Source: Ehretia macrophylla
Lineage: Eukaryota; Streptophyta; Magnoliopsida; Boraginales; Ehretiaceae
NCBI GenBank assembly: GCA_037974665.1
Contig: CM075780.1
Location: 5,693,268 to 5,757,267 of the forward strand
DNA length: 64,000 nt
Direction: 5' to 3'
Shown here: one piece after another, positions 45,160-57,096 of the stretch
How the letters are laid out: each line of letters starts with the position of its first letter
How positions within the stretch are numbered: position 1 is the stretch's first letter
The notes under the pieces: model-generated
Seen by the model: the letters and a program-made list of their open reading frames with translations, nothing else
Told to the model about the DNA's origin: nothing
The model's database searches: none
Made by a program: the position numbers and the translations under genes

Positions 45160-45279
45160 AGGGGTGCAACACGAGGACTTCGCAAGGGGTCACCACTCCT
45201 GGTACTACTCTCGCCCAAGCACGCTTAACTTCGGAGTTCTGATGGGATCCGGTGCATTAGTGCTGGTATGATCGCACCC
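45160..45279 (-). rRNA. 5S rRNA: 5S rRNA gene, copy 44
   Basis: 120 nt. Changes are G98C and a swapped pair in the C box, G85T and T84G. The 5' 80 nt match consensus. Confidence 0.97.
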
Positions 45280-45836
45280 ATCATGTTGAGGGCACAATTC
45301 CTTTATGTGTTAACGGTTCACAGTCCCAGCCTAGATAGATGGCCCATTCAGAAGGCCCAATGGGCTTAACAATAACCCATCCGCTTCAACAACGCAGCAT
45401 CCTTGCAAGACGTGATATCGACGCGTTGTAGGGGACTCTAATGTCCCGCCAGTAAGGTTGTCGTCCTTTTAACAGCTCACGACGTACGATCCGGGATGAA
45501 AAAATTGAGCCAAATTAGAAAAGTGGCCCGAAACTGATCAAAACGTTCGATTTAGGGCTCCAAAAAGGGTACAGCGAGCAAGCTAGCGGCCCCCGTCGTA
45601 GAGCTCTTGAATAGCTTTCCAACGGTATACTGTGCACTGCGTAGCTCCTTACTGATAAAAAGTTATGGGCACCGGAGCGACGGAGACCTGGTCACAAGCC
45701 CTACGCCCTCGGTTTGCGGGCCCAGCCTCCACGTGAAGCGAAGTTGTCTCGCCCAAGGTGCTGTGGGATTCGATAATAGAAATGTGGTGGATAAAGTATC
45801 TTGGCAACCCTAACTGGAGCAAAAAAAAATGAAAAG

Positions 45837-45956
45837 AGGGGTGCAACACGAGGACTTCCCAGGGGGTCACCTATCCTGGTACTACACTCACCCAAGCACG
45901 CTTAACTTCGGAGTTCTGATGGGATCCGGTGCATTAGTGCTAGTATGATCGGACCC
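45837..45956 (-). rRNA. 5S rRNA: 5S rRNA gene, copy 45
   Basis: 120 nt. Changes are T95C, G85A (C box), A71T and C67T (both intermediate element), C15T and G5C. G85A and G5C are shared with pseudogene copy 38. Confidence 0.96.
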
Positions 45957-46513
45957 GTCATGTTGAGGGCACAATTCCTTTATGTGTTAACGGTTCACAG
46001 TCCCAGCCAAGATAAATGGCCCATTCAGAAGGCCCAATGGGCGTAACAACAACCCATTCGTTTCAACAACGCTGCATCCTCCCAAGATGTGATATCAACG
46101 CATTGTAGGGCCCTCTAATTTCCGGCGAGTAAGGTTGTCGTCCTTTTAACAGCTCACGATGTACGATCGGGGACGGAAAAACAGAGAGAAATTTGAAAAG
46201 TCGCCCGAAACTGGTGAAAACGTTCGATTTTGGGCTCCAAAAATGGCACACCGAGAAAGCTTGATGCCCCCGTCGTAGAGCTCTCGAAGAGCTTTCCAAC
46301 GGTATGCTATGCGCCGCGTAACTCCTTACGGATAAAAAGTTATGGGCACCGGAGTGACGAAGACCTGGTCACAAGCCCTACGCCCTCGGTTTGCGGGCCC
46401 AGCTTCCACGTGAAGCGAAGTTGTCTTGCCCAAGGTGCCGTGGGATTTGATAATAGAAATATGGTTGATAAAGTATCTTGGCAACCCTAACCGGAGCAAA
46501 AAAAATTGAAAAG

Positions 46514-46633
46514 GGGGGTCTAACAAGAGGACTTCCCAGGGGGTCACCCATCCTAGTACTACTCTCGCCCAAGCACGCTTCACTTCTGAGTTTTGATGGG
46601 ATCCGGTGCATTAGTGCTGGTATGATCACACCC
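46514..46633 (-). rRNA. 5S rRNA: 5S rRNA gene, copy 46
   Basis: 120 nt. Changes are C114G, G113A, G108T, T95C, C79T, T53G (A box), C47A, G41A and C6T. Confidence 0.95.
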
Positions 46634-47190
46634 GTCTTGTTGAGGGAACAATTCCTTTATGTGTTAACGGTTTACAGTCCCAGCCTAGATAAATGGTCCA
46701 TTCAGAAGGCCCAATGGGCTTAACAACAACCCATCCGCTTCAACAATGCAGCATCCTCGCAGGACGTGAGATCGTCGCGTTGTAGGGCCCTCTAATGCCC
46801 CGCGAGTAACGTTGTCGTCCTTTCAACAGCTCACGACGTACGATCCGGGATGAAAAAACAGAGCTAAATAAGAAAAGTGGCCTTAAACTGATGAAAACGT
46901 TCGATTTTGGCCTCCAAAAAGGGCACAGTGAGCAAGCTGGCTGCCCTTGTCGTAGAGCTCTAGGAGAGCTTTCCAACTGTATGCTGTGCGCCGCATAACT
47001 CCTTACGAATAAAAAGTTATGGGCACCGAAGCGAAGGGGACCTGGTCATAAGCCCTACGCCCTCGGTTTGCGGGCCCAGCCTCCACATGAAGCGAAGTTG
47101 TCTTGCCCAAGGTGCCGTGGGATTCGATAATAGAAATGTGGTCGATTAAGTATCTTGGCAACCCTAACCGGAGCAAAAAAAGTTGAAAAG

Positions 47191-47310
47191 AGGGGTGCAA
47201 CAAAAGGACTTCCCAGGGGGTCACCCATCCTAGTACTACTCTCGCCAAAGCACGCTTAACTTCGGAGTTCTTATGGGATCCGGTGCATTAGTGCTTGTCT
47301 GATCGTACCC
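47191..47310 (-). rRNA. 5S rRNA: 5S rRNA gene, copy 47
   Basis: 120 nt. Changes are G108T, C107T, T95C, C79T, G64T, C39A, C15A, T12G and G5A. Confidence 0.95.
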
Positions 47311-47867
47311 GACATGTTGATGGCACAATTCCTTTATGTGTTAACGGTTCACAAACCCAGCCTAGAGAGATGGCCCATTCAGAAGGCCCAATGGCCTTAA
47401 CGACAACCCATCCACTTCAACAACCCAGCATCCTCGCAAGACGAGATATCAACGAGTTGTAGGGACCTCTAATGTCCCGCGACTAAGGTTGTTGTCTTTT
47501 TAACAGCTCACGATGTACGATCCAGGTCGGAAAAATAGAGCTAAATTACTAAAGTGGACCGAAACTGATGAAAACGTTCAATTTTGGGGTCCAAAAAGGG
47601 CACAGCGAGCAAGCTAGCTGCCCCCGTTGTAAAGCTCTTTAAGAGCTTTCCAACGGTATCCTGCGCGCCGCGTAACTCCTTACGGATAAAAAGTCATGGG
47701 CACCGGAGCGACGGAGACCTGGTCACAAGCCCAACGCCCTCGGTTTGCAGGCCCAGCCTCCACGTGAAGCGAAGTTGTCTTGCCCAAGGTGCCGTGGGAT
47801 TCGATAATAGAAATGTGGTGGATAAAGTATCTTGGCAACCCTAACCGGAGCAAAAAAAATTGAAAAG

Positions 47868-47987
47868 GGGGGTGCAACAAGAGGACTTTCCACGGGGTCA
47901 CCCATCCTCGTACTACTCTTGCCCAAGAACGCTAGACTTCGTAGTTCTAATGGGATCCGATGCATTAGTGCTGGTATAATCACACCC
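47868..47987 (-). rRNA. 5S rRNA: 5S rRNA gene, copy 48 (degenerate)
   Basis: 120 nt but heavily changed: G108T, G99A, T95G, C79G, G68A, G60T, A54T and T53C (A box), C46A, C39T, C28T, C10T and C6T. It is probably not transcribed efficiently. Confidence 0.92.
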
Positions 47988-48545
47988 GTCATGTTGATGG
48001 CCCAATTCCTTTATGTGTTAAAGGTTCACAATCCCAGCCTAGAGAGATGGTCCATTCAGAAGGCCCAATGGGCTTAATGACAACCCATCCGCTTCAACAA
48101 CGCAGCATCCTTGCAAGACGAGATATCGACGTGCTGTAGGTCTCTCTAATGTCCCGTGAGTAAGGTTGTCGTCCTTTTAACTGCTCACGACGTACGATCC
48201 GGGATGAAAAAACAGAGCTAAATTAGAAAAGTAGCCCGAAACTGCTAAAAGCGTTCGATTTTGGGCTCCAAAAAGGGCATAGCGAGCAAGCTAGCTGTCC
48301 CGGTCGTAGAGCTCTCGAAGTGCTTTCCAACGGTATGCTGTGCGCTGCGTAACTCCTTGCAGATAAAAAGTTATGGGCACCGGAGCGACGGAGACTTGGT
48401 CACAAGCCCTACGCCCTCGGTTTGCGGGGCCAGCCTCCATGTTAAGCGAAGTTGTCTTGCCCAAGGTGTCGTGGGATTCGATAATAGAAATATGGTGGAT
48501 AAAGTATCTTGGCAACCCTAACCGGAGCAAAAAAAAATTGAAACG

Positions 48546-48665
48546 AGGGGTGCAACACGAGGACTTCCCAAGGGGTCACCCATCCTAGTGCTACTCTCGC
48601 CCAAGCACGCTTAACTTCGGAGTTCTTATGGGATCCGGTGCATTAGTGCTGGTATGATCGCACCT
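48546..48665 (-). rRNA. 5S rRNA: 5S rRNA gene, copy 49
   Basis: 120 nt. Changes are C79T, T76C, C39A and G1A. The promoter boxes are intact; the transcript start base is altered. Confidence 0.96.
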
Positions 48666-49222
48666 GTCATGTTGAGGGCACAATTCCTTTATGTTTTAAC
48701 GGTTCACAGACCCATCCTAGATAGATGGCCCATTCAGAAGGCCCAATGGGCTTAACAACAACCCATCCGCTTCAACAACGTAGCATCCTTGCAAGACGTG
48801 ATATCGACGCATTGTAGGGCCCTCTAATGTCCCACGAGCAAGGTTGTCGTCCTTTTAACAGCTCACGACGTACGATCCGGGACCAAAAAACAGAGATAAA
48901 TAAGAAAAGTGGCCTGAAACTGATGAAAACGTTCAATTTTAGGCTCCAAAAAGGGCACAGTGAGCAAGCTAGCTACCCCCGTCGTAGAGCTCTAGGAGTG
49001 CTTTCCAACGGTATGCTGTGCGCCGCGTAACTCCTTACGGAAAAAAAGTTATGGGCATCAAAGCGACGGAGACCTGGTCTTAAGCCCTACGCCCTCGGTT
49101 TGTGGGCCCAGCATCCACGTGAGGCGAAGTTGTCTTGCCCAAGGTGCCGTGGGATTCGATAATAGAAATGTGGTGGATAAAGTATCTTGGCAACCCTAAC
49201 CGGAGCAAAAAAAATTGAAAAG

Positions 49223-49342
49223 GGGGGTGCAACAAGAGGACTTCCCAGGGGGTCACCCATCCAAGTACTACTCTCACCCAAGCACGCTTAACATCGGAAT
49301 TCTGATGGGATCCGGTGCATTAGGGCTGGTATGATCGTATCC
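49223..49342 (-). rRNA. 5S rRNA: 5S rRNA gene, copy 50
   Basis: 120 nt. Changes are G108T, T95C, A80T, C79T, C67T, A50T, C44T, A19C, G5A and G3A. Its upstream spacer has a 120-bp deletion. Confidence 0.95.
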
Positions 49343-49385
49343 GTCATGTTGATGGCCCAATTCTTTTATGTGTTAACGGTTCACA

Positions 49386-49390
49386 GTCCC
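49386..49390. other. 120-bp deletion at a GTCCC direct repeat
   Basis: CACAGTCCC runs into GCGAGTAAGG. In intact units GTCCC occurs on both sides of the missing stretch. The site II cluster upstream of copy 50 is removed by this deletion. The unit is 557 bp. Confidence 0.88.
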
Positions 49391-49779
49391 GCGAGTAAGG
49401 TTGTTGTCCTTTTAACAGCTCACGACGTACGATCCGGGATGGAAAAACAGAGCTAAATTAGAAAAGTGGCTCGAACCTGATGAAAACGTTCGATTTAGGG
49501 CTCTAAAAAAGGCACAGCGAGCAAGCTTGCTGACCTCGTCGTAGAGCTCTTGAAGAGCTATCCAACGGTATGCTGTGCGCCGCGTAACTCCTTACGGATA
49601 AAAAGTTATGGGCACCAGAGCAGCTGAGACCTGGTCACAAGCCCTACGCCCTCGGTTTGCGGGCCAAGCCTCCACGTGAAGCGAAGTTGTCTTGCCCAAG
49701 GTGCTGTGGGATTCAATAATAGAAATGTGGTGGATAAAGTATGTTGGCAACCCTAAACGGAGCAAAAAAAATTGAAAAG

Positions 49780-49899
49780 AGGGGTGCAACACGAGGACTT
49801 CCCAGGGGGTCACCCATTCTGGTACTACTCTCGTCCAAGCACGCTTAACTTCGGAGTTCTTATGGGATCCGGTGCATTATTGCTGGTATGATCACACTC
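49780..49899 (-). rRNA. 5S rRNA: 5S rRNA gene, copy 51 (type B)
   Basis: 120 nt. It carries the type B set T95C, C39A, C20A and G2A, plus G82A, G66A and C6T. It opens the alternating B/A block. Confidence 0.96.
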
Positions 49900-50307
49900 G
49901 TAATGTTGAGGGCACAATTCCTTTATGTGTTAATGGTTCACAGTCCCAGCCTAGATAGATGTCCCATTCAGAAGGCCCAAAGGGCTTAACAACAATCCAT
50001 CTGCTTCAACAGCGCAGCATCCTCGCAAGACGTGATATCAACGCATTGTAGGGCCCTCTAATATCCAGCGAGTAAGGTTGTCATCCTTTTAACTGCTCAC
50101 GACGTACGATCCAGGATGGAAAAACAGAGATAAATTAGAAAAGTGGCCCGAAACTGATGAAAATGTTCGATTTTGGGCTCCAAAAAGGGCACAGCAAGCA
50201 AGCTAGCTGCCCCCGTTGTAGAGCTCTTGAAGAGCTTTCCAACGGTATACTGTGCGCCGCGTAACTCCTTACGGATAAAAATTTATGGGCAACGGAGTGA
50301 CGGAGAC

Positions 50308-50313
50308 CTGAGC
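50308..50313. other. About 127-bp spacer deletion junction
   Basis: CGGAGACCTG is joined to AGCAAAAAAA, so the spacer next to the copy 52 terminator is lost up to the A-run. The terminator itself is kept. The unit is 550 bp. Confidence 0.82.
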
Positions 50314-50329
50314 AAAAAAATTTGAAAAG

Positions 50330-50449
50330 GGGGGTGCAACAAGAGGACTTCCCAGGGGGTCACCCATCCTAGTACTACTCTCGCCCAAGCACGCTTAACA
50401 TCAGAGTTCTGATGGGATCCGGTGTATTAGTGCTGGTATGATCGTATCC
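50330..50449 (-). rRNA. 5S rRNA: 5S rRNA gene, copy 52 (type A)
   Basis: 120 nt. It carries the type A set G108T, T95C, C79T and A50T, plus C47T, G25A, G5A and G3A. Its 3' spacer has a deletion of about 127 bp. Confidence 0.96.
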
Positions 50450-51006
50450 GTCATGTTGATGGCCCAATTCCTTTATGTGTTAACGGTTCACAATCCCAGC
50501 CTAGAGAGATGGCCTATTCAGAAGGCCCAATGGGCTTAACAACAACCCATCCGCTTCAACAATGCAGCATCCTCGCAAGACGTGATATCGACGGGTTATC
50601 GGGCCCTCTAATGTCCCGCGAGTAAGGTGGTTGTCCTTTTAACAGCTCACGACGTACGATCCGGGACGGAAAAACATAGCTAAATTAGAAAAGTGGCCCG
50701 AAACTAATGAAAACATTCGATTTAAGGCTCCAAATAGGGCACAGCGAGAAAGCTAGCTGCCCCCGTCGTAGAGCTCTCGAAGAACTTTCCAACGGTATGC
50801 TGTGCGCCGCGTATCTCCTTACGGATAAAAAGTTATGGGCAGCAGAGCGACGGAGACCTAGTCACAAGCCCTACGCCCTCGGTTTGCGGGCCCAGCCTCC
50901 ACGTGAAGCGAAGTTGCCTTGCCCAAGGGGCCGTGGGATTCAATAATAGAAATGTGGTGGATAAAGTATCTTGGCAACCCTAACCGGAGCAAAAAAAATT
51001 GAAAAG

Positions 51007-51126
51007 TGGGGTGCAACACGAGGACTTCCCAGGGGGTCACCCATCCTGGTACTACTCTTGCCCAAGCACGCTTAACTTCGGAGTTCTTATGGGATCCTGT
51101 GCATTATTGCTTGTATGATCGCACTC
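51007..51126 (-). rRNA. 5S rRNA: 5S rRNA gene, copy 53 (type B)
   Basis: 120 nt. Type B set, plus T120A, G68A, C29A and C15A. Confidence 0.96.
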
Positions 51127-51684
51127 GTAATGTTGAGGGCACAATTCCTTTATGTGTTAACGGTTCACAGTCCCAGCCTAGATAGATGTCCCATTCAGAA
51201 GGCCCAATGGGCTTAACAACAACCCATCCGCTTCAACAACGCAGCATCCACGCAAGATGTGATATCGATACGTTGTAGGCCCCTCTAACGTCCAGCGACT
51301 AAGGTTGTCGTCCTTTTAACAGCTCATGACGTACGATCCGGGATGGAAAAACAGAGACAAATTAGAAAAGTGGCCCGAAACTGATGAAAACGTTTGATTT
51401 TGGGCTCCAAAAAGGGCACAGCGAGCTAGCTAGCTGCCCCTATCGTAGACCTCTTGAAGAGCTTTCCAACGGTATGCTGTGCGCCGCGTAAATCCTTACG
51501 GATAAAAATTTATGGGCACCGGAGCGACGGAGACCTGGTCGCAAGCCCTACGCCATCGGTTTGCGGGCCCGTCCTCCACGTGAAGCGAAGTTGTCTTGCC
51601 CAAGGTTGCGTGGGATTCGATAATAGAAATATGGTTGATAAAGTATCTTGGCAACCCTAAACGGAGAAAAAAAAAATTGAAAAG

Positions 51685-51804
51685 GGGGGTGCAACAAGAG
51701 GACTTCCCAGGGGGTCACCCATCCTATTACTACTCTCGCCCAAGCACGCTTAACATCGGAGTTCTGATGGGATCCGTTGCATTAGTGCTGGTATGATCGC
51801 ACCC
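51685..51804 (-). rRNA. 5S rRNA: 5S rRNA gene, copy 54 (type A)
   Basis: 120 nt. Type A set, plus C78A and C28A. Confidence 0.97.
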
Positions 51805-52361
51805 GTCATGTTGATGGCCCAATTCCTTTATGTGTTAACGGTTCACAATCCCAGCCTAGAGAGATGGCCCATTCAAAAGGCCCAATGGGCTTAACAACAA
51901 CCCATCCGCTTGAACAACGAAGCATCCTAGCAAGACGTGATATCGACGCGTTGTAGGGCCCTCTAATGTCCCGCAAGTAAGGTTGTTGTCCTTTTAACAG
52001 CTCACGACGTACGATCCGGGATGAAAAAATAGAGCTAAATTAGAAAAGTGGCCCAAAACTGATGAAAACGTTCGATTTCGGGCTCCAAAAGAGGCATAGC
52101 GAGCAAGCTAGCTGCCCCCGTCGTAGAGCTCTCGAAGAGCTTTCCAACGGTATGCTGTGCGCCACGTATCTCCTTACGGATAAAAAGTTATGGGCACCGG
52201 AGCGACGGAGACCTGGTCACAAGCCCTACGCCCTCGGTTTGCGGGCCCAGCCTCCACGTGAAGCGAAGTTGTCTTGCCCAAGGGGCCGTGGGATTCAATA
52301 ATAGAAATGTGGTGGATAAAGTATCTTGGCAACCCTAACCGGAGTAAAAAAAAATGAAAAG

Positions 52362-52481
52362 TGGGGTGCAACACGAGGACTTCCCAGGGGGTCACCTATC
52401 CTGGTACTACTCTCGCCCAAGCACGCTTAACTTCGGAGTTCTTATGGTATCCGGTGCATTATTGCTGGTAGGATTGCAATC
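52362..52481 (-). rRNA. 5S rRNA: 5S rRNA gene, copy 55 (type B)
   Basis: 120 nt. Type B set, plus T120A, G85A (C box), C34A, A11C, G7A and G3T. The 5' end is unusually degraded. Confidence 0.95.
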
Positions 52482-53038
52482 GTAATGTTGAGGGCACAAT
52501 TCCTTTATGTGTTAACGGTTCACAGTCCCAGCCTAGATAGATGTCCCATTCAGAAGGCCCAATGGGCTTAACAACAACCCATCTGCTTCAACAACGCACC
52601 ATCCTCGCAAGACGTGATATTGATGCGTTGTAGGCCCCTCTAATGTCCAGCGACTAAGGTTGTTGACCTTTTAACAGCTCACGACGTGCGATTCGCGATG
52701 GAAAAACAGAGATAAATCAAAAAAGTGGCCCGAAACTGATGAAAACGTTCGATTTTGGGCTCCAAAAAGGGCACAGCGAGCAACCTGGCTACCCCTGTCG
52801 TAGAGCTCTTGAAGAACTTTCCAACGGTATGATGTGCGCCGCTTAACTCCTTACGGATAAAAATTTATGGGCACCGGAGCGACGGAGACCTGGTCACAAG
52901 CTCTACGCCCTCGGTTTGCGGGCCCGTCCTCCACGTGAAGCGAAGTTGTCTTGCCCTAGGTGGCGTGGGATTCGATAATAGAAATATGGTGGATAAAGTA
53001 TCTTGGCAACCCTAACCGGAGCAAAAAAAATTGAAAAG

Positions 53039-53158
53039 TGCGGTGCAACACGAGGACTTCCCAGGGGGTCACCCATCCTGGTATTACTCTCGCCCAAGCA
53101 CGCTTAACTTCGGAGTTCTTATGGGATCCCATGCATTATTGCTGGTATGATCGCACTC
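53039..53158 (-). rRNA. 5S rRNA: 5S rRNA gene, copy 56 (type B)
   Basis: 120 nt. Type B set, plus T120A, C118G, G75A, C29G and C28T. It follows another type B unit, so the B/A alternation slips here. Copy 58 looks identical. Confidence 0.96.
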
Positions 53159-53714
53159 GTGATGTTGAGGGCACAATTCCTTTATGTGTTAGTGGTTCAC
53201 AGTTCCAGCCTAGATAGATGTCCCATTCAGAAGGCCCAATAAGCTTAACAACAACCCATCCGCTTCAACAACGCAGCATCCTCGCAAGACATGATATCGA
53301 TGCGTTGTAGGCCCCTCTAATGTCCAGCGACTAAGGTTGTCGTCCTTTTAACAGCTCACGACGTGCGATTCGGGATGGAAAACAGAGATAAATCAGAAAA
53401 GTGGCCCGAAACTGATCAAAACGTTTGATTTTGGGCTCCAAAAAGGGCACAGCGAGCAAGCTGGCTACCCTTGTCGTAGAGCTCTTGAAGAACTTTTCAA
53501 CGGTATGATGTGCGCCGCGTAACTCCTTACGGATAAAAAGTTATGGGCACCGGCGCGACGGAGACCTGGTCACAAGCCCTACGCCCTCGGTTTGCGGGCC
53601 CAGCCTCCACGTGAAGCGAAGTTGTCTTGCCGAAGGTGCCGTGGGATTCGATAATAGAAATATGGTGGATAAAGTATCTTGGCAACCCTAACTGGAGCAA
53701 AAAAAATTGAAAAG

Positions 53715-53834
53715 GGGAGTGCAACAAGAGGACTTCCCAGGGGGTCACTCATCTTAGTACTATTCTCGCCCAAGCACGCTTAACATCGGAGTTCTGATGG
53801 GATCCGGTGCATTAGTGCTGGTTTAATCGCAGCC
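53715..53834 (-). rRNA. 5S rRNA: 5S rRNA gene, copy 57 (type A)
   Basis: 120 nt. Type A set, plus C116T, G86A and G81A (both C box), G72A, T12A, C10T and G3C. Copy 59 looks identical. Confidence 0.95.
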
Positions 53835-54390
53835 GTCATGTTGATGGCCCAATTCCTTTATGTGTTAACGGTTCACAATCCTAGCCTAGAGAGATGGCCT
53901 TTTCAGAAGGCCCAATGGGCTTAATAACAACCCATCCACTTCAACAACGCAGCATCCTCGCAAGACATGATATCGAAGCGTTATAGGGCCCTCTAATGTC
54001 CTGCGAGTAAGGTTGTTGTCCTTTTAACAGCTCACGAAGTACGATCCGGGACGAAAAAACAGAGCTAAACTAGAAAAGTGGCCCGAAACTGATGAAAATG
54101 TTCGATTTAGGGCTCCAAAAAGCGCACAGTGAGCAAGCTTGCTGACCCTGTCGTAGAGCTCTCGATGAGCTTTCCAACGGTATATTGTGCGCCGCGTAAC
54201 TCCTTACGGATAAAAAGTTATGGGCATCGGAGCGACGGAGACCTGGTCACAAGCCCTACGCCCTCGGTTTGCGGGCCCAGCCTCCACGTGAAGCGAAGTT
54301 GTCTTCCCCAAGGAGCCGTGGGATTCAATAATAGAAATGTGGTGGATAAAGTATGTTGGCAACCCTAAACGGAGCAAAAAAATTGAAAAG

Positions 54391-54510
54391 TGCGGTGCAA
54401 CACGAGGACTTCCCAGGGGGTCACCCATCCTGGTATTACTCTCGCCCAAGCACGCTTAACTTCGGAGTTCTTATGGGATCCCATGCATTATTGCTGGTAT
54501 GATCGCACTC
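54391..54510 (-). rRNA. 5S rRNA: 5S rRNA gene, copy 58 (type B, duplicate of copy 56)
   Basis: Base-for-base the same as copy 56 by eye, 1352 bp further on. Confidence 0.96.
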
Positions 54511-55066
54511 GTGATGTTGAGGGCACAATTCCTTTATGTGTTAGTGGTTCACAGTTCCAGCCTAGATAGATGTCCCATTCAGAAGGCCCAATAAGCTTAA
54601 CAACAACCCATCCGCTTCAACAACGCAGCATCCTCGCAAGACATGATATCGATGCGTTGTAGGCCCCTCTAATGTCCAGCGACTAAGGTTGTCGTCCTTT
54701 TAACAGCTCACGACGTGCGATTCGGGATGGAAAACAGAGATAAATCAGAAAAGTGGCCCGAAACTGATCAAAACGTTTGATTTTGGGCTCCAAAAAGGGC
54801 ACAGCGAGCAAGCTGGCTACCCTTGTCGTAGAGCTCTTGAAGAACTTTTCAACGGTATGATGTGCGCCGCGTAACTCCTTACGGATAAAAAGTTATGGGC
54901 ACCGGCGCGACGGAGACCTGGTCACAAGCCCTACGCCCTCGGTTTGCGGGCCCAGCCTCCACGTGAAGCGAAGTTGTCTTGCCGAAGGTGCCGTGGGATT
55001 CGATAATAGAAATATGGTGGATAAAGTATCTTGGCAACCCTAACTGGAGCAAAAAAAATTGAAAAG

Positions 55067-55186
55067 GGGAGTGCAACAAGAGGACTTCCCAGGGGGTCAC
55101 TCATCTTAGTACTATTCTCGCCCAAGCACGCTTAACATCGGAGTTCTGATGGGATCCGGTGCATTAGTGCTGGTTTAATCGCAGCC
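55067..55186 (-). rRNA. 5S rRNA: 5S rRNA gene, copy 59 (type A, duplicate of copy 57)
   Basis: Base-for-base the same as copy 57 by eye, 1352 bp further on, including its rare 5' end changes. Confidence 0.95.
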
Positions 55187-55742
55187 GTCATGTTGATGGC
55201 CCAATTCCTTTATGTGTTAACGGTTCACAATCCTAGCCTAGAGAGATGGCCTTTTCAGAAGGCCCAATGGGCTTAATAACAACCCATCCACTTCAACAAC
55301 GCAGCATCCTCGCAAGACATGATATCGAAGCGTTATAGGGCCCTCTAATGTCCTGCGAGTAAGGTTGTTGTCCTTTTAACAGCTCACGAAGTACGATCCG
55401 GGACGAAAAAACAGAGCTAAACTAGAAAAGTGGCCCGAAACTGATGAAAATGTTCGATTTAGGGCTCCAAAAAGCGCACAGTGAGCAAGCTTGCTGACCC
55501 TGTCGTAGAGCTCTCGATGAGCTTTCCAACGGTATATTGTGCGCCGCGTAACTCCTTACGGATAAAAAGTTATGGGCATCGGAGCGACGGAGACCTGGTC
55601 ACAAGCCCTACGCCCTCGGTTTGCGGGCCCAGCCTCCACGTGAAGCGAAGTTGTCTTCCCCAAGGAGCCGTGGGATTCAATAATAGAAATGTGGTGGATA
55701 AAGTATGTTGGCAACCCTAAACGGAGCAAAAAAATTGAAAAG

Positions 55743-55862
55743 TGGGGTGCAACACGAGGACTTCCCAGGGGGTCACCCATCCTGGTACTACTCTCGCCCA
55801 AGCACGCTTAACTTCGGAGTTCTTATGGGATCCGGTGCATTATTGCTGGTATGATCGCACTC
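55743..55862 (-). rRNA. 5S rRNA: 5S rRNA gene, copy 60 (type B reference)
   Basis: 120 nt. It has only the type B set (T95C, C39A, C20A, G2A) and T120A, so it defines that class. The promoter boxes are intact. Confidence 0.97.
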
Positions 55863-56419
55863 TTAATGTTGAGGGCACAATTCCTTTATGTGTTAACGGT
55901 TCACAGTCCCAGCCTAGATATATGTCCCATTCAGAAGGCCCAATGGGCTTAACAACAACCCATCCGCTTCAACAGCGCAGCATCCTCGCAAGACGTGATA
56001 TCGACGTGTTGTAGGGCCCTCTAATGTCCAACGAGTAAGGTTGTCGTCCTTTTAACAGCTCACGACGTACGATCCGGTATGGAAAAACAGAGATAAATTA
56101 GAAAAGTGGCCCGAAACTGATGAAAACGTTCGATTTTGGGCTCCAAAAAGGGCACAGCGAGCAAGCTAGCTGCACCCGTCGTAGAGCTCTTGAAGAGCTT
56201 TCCAACGGTATACTGTGCGCCTCGTAACTCCTTACGGATAAAAAATTATGGGCAACAGAGCGACGGAGACCTGGTCACAAGCCGTACGCCCTCGGTTTGC
56301 AGGCACAGCCTCCACGTGAAGCAAAGTTGTCTTGCCCAAGGTGCCGTGGGATTTGATAATAGAAATATGGTGGATAAAGTATCTTGGCAACCCTAACAGG
56401 AGCAAAAAAATTTGAAAAG

Positions 56420-56539
56420 GGGGGTGCAACAAGAGGACTTCCCAGGGGGTCACCCATCCTAGTACTACTCTCGCCCAAGCACGCTTAACATCGGAGTTCT
56501 GATGGGATCCGGTGGATTAGTGCTGGTATGATCGCACCC
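56420..56539 (-). rRNA. 5S rRNA: 5S rRNA gene, copy 61 (type A)
   Basis: 120 nt. Type A set (G108T, T95C, C79T, A50T) plus G25C; the nearest copy to a type A reference. Confidence 0.97.
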
Positions 56540-57096
56540 GCCATGTTGATGGCCCAATTCCATTATGTGTTAACGGTTCACAATCTCAGCCTAGAGAGAT
56601 GGCCCATTCAGAAGGCCCAATGTGCTTAACAACTACCCATCCGCTTCAACAATGCAGCATCCTCGCAAGACGTGATATCAACTGGTTGTAGGGCCCCCTA
56701 ATGTCCCGCGAGTAAGGTTGTTTTCCTTTTAACAACTCACGACGTACGATCCGGGACGGAAAAACAGAGCTAAATTAGAAAAGTGGCCCGAAACTAATGA
56801 AAACATTCGATTTAGGGCTCCAAAAAGGGCACATCGAGCAAGCTAGCTGCCCCCGTCGTAGAGCTCTCGAAATGCTTTCCAACGGTATGCTGTGCACCGC
56901 GTATCTCCTTACGGATAAAAAGTTATTGGCACCGGAGCGACGGAGACCTAGTCACAAGCCCTACGGCCTCGGTTTGCGGGCCCAGCCTCCACGTGAAGCG
57001 AAGTTGTCTTGCCCAAGGGGCCGTGGGATTCAATAATAGAAATGTGGTGGATAAAGTATCTTGGCATCCCTAACCGGAGCAAAAAAAATTGAAAAG

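Larger units (their letters stand above)
45025..48665. repeat. Seven-unit segmental duplication, right copy (mosaic)
   Basis: Partner of the block at 40420. The offset is 4605 bp at copies 37/38 versus 44/45, and about 4653 bp at copies 41/42 versus 48/49. The change of 48 is accounted for by the 47-bp deletion in copy 38. Confidence 0.6.
53024..54375. repeat. 1352-bp duplication, copy 1
   Basis: Two 676-bp units (5S copies 56 and 57 plus spacers) that look identical, base for base, to the next 1352 bp. They share private changes such as GGTATTACTC and GGTTTAATCGCAGCC. Confidence 0.88.
54376..55727. repeat. 1352-bp duplication, copy 2
   Basis: Adjacent second copy. The identity ends at the gene of copy 60, where TGCGGTGC gives way to TGGGGTGC. 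It is either a very recent unequal exchange or an assembly duplication. Confidence 0.88.
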
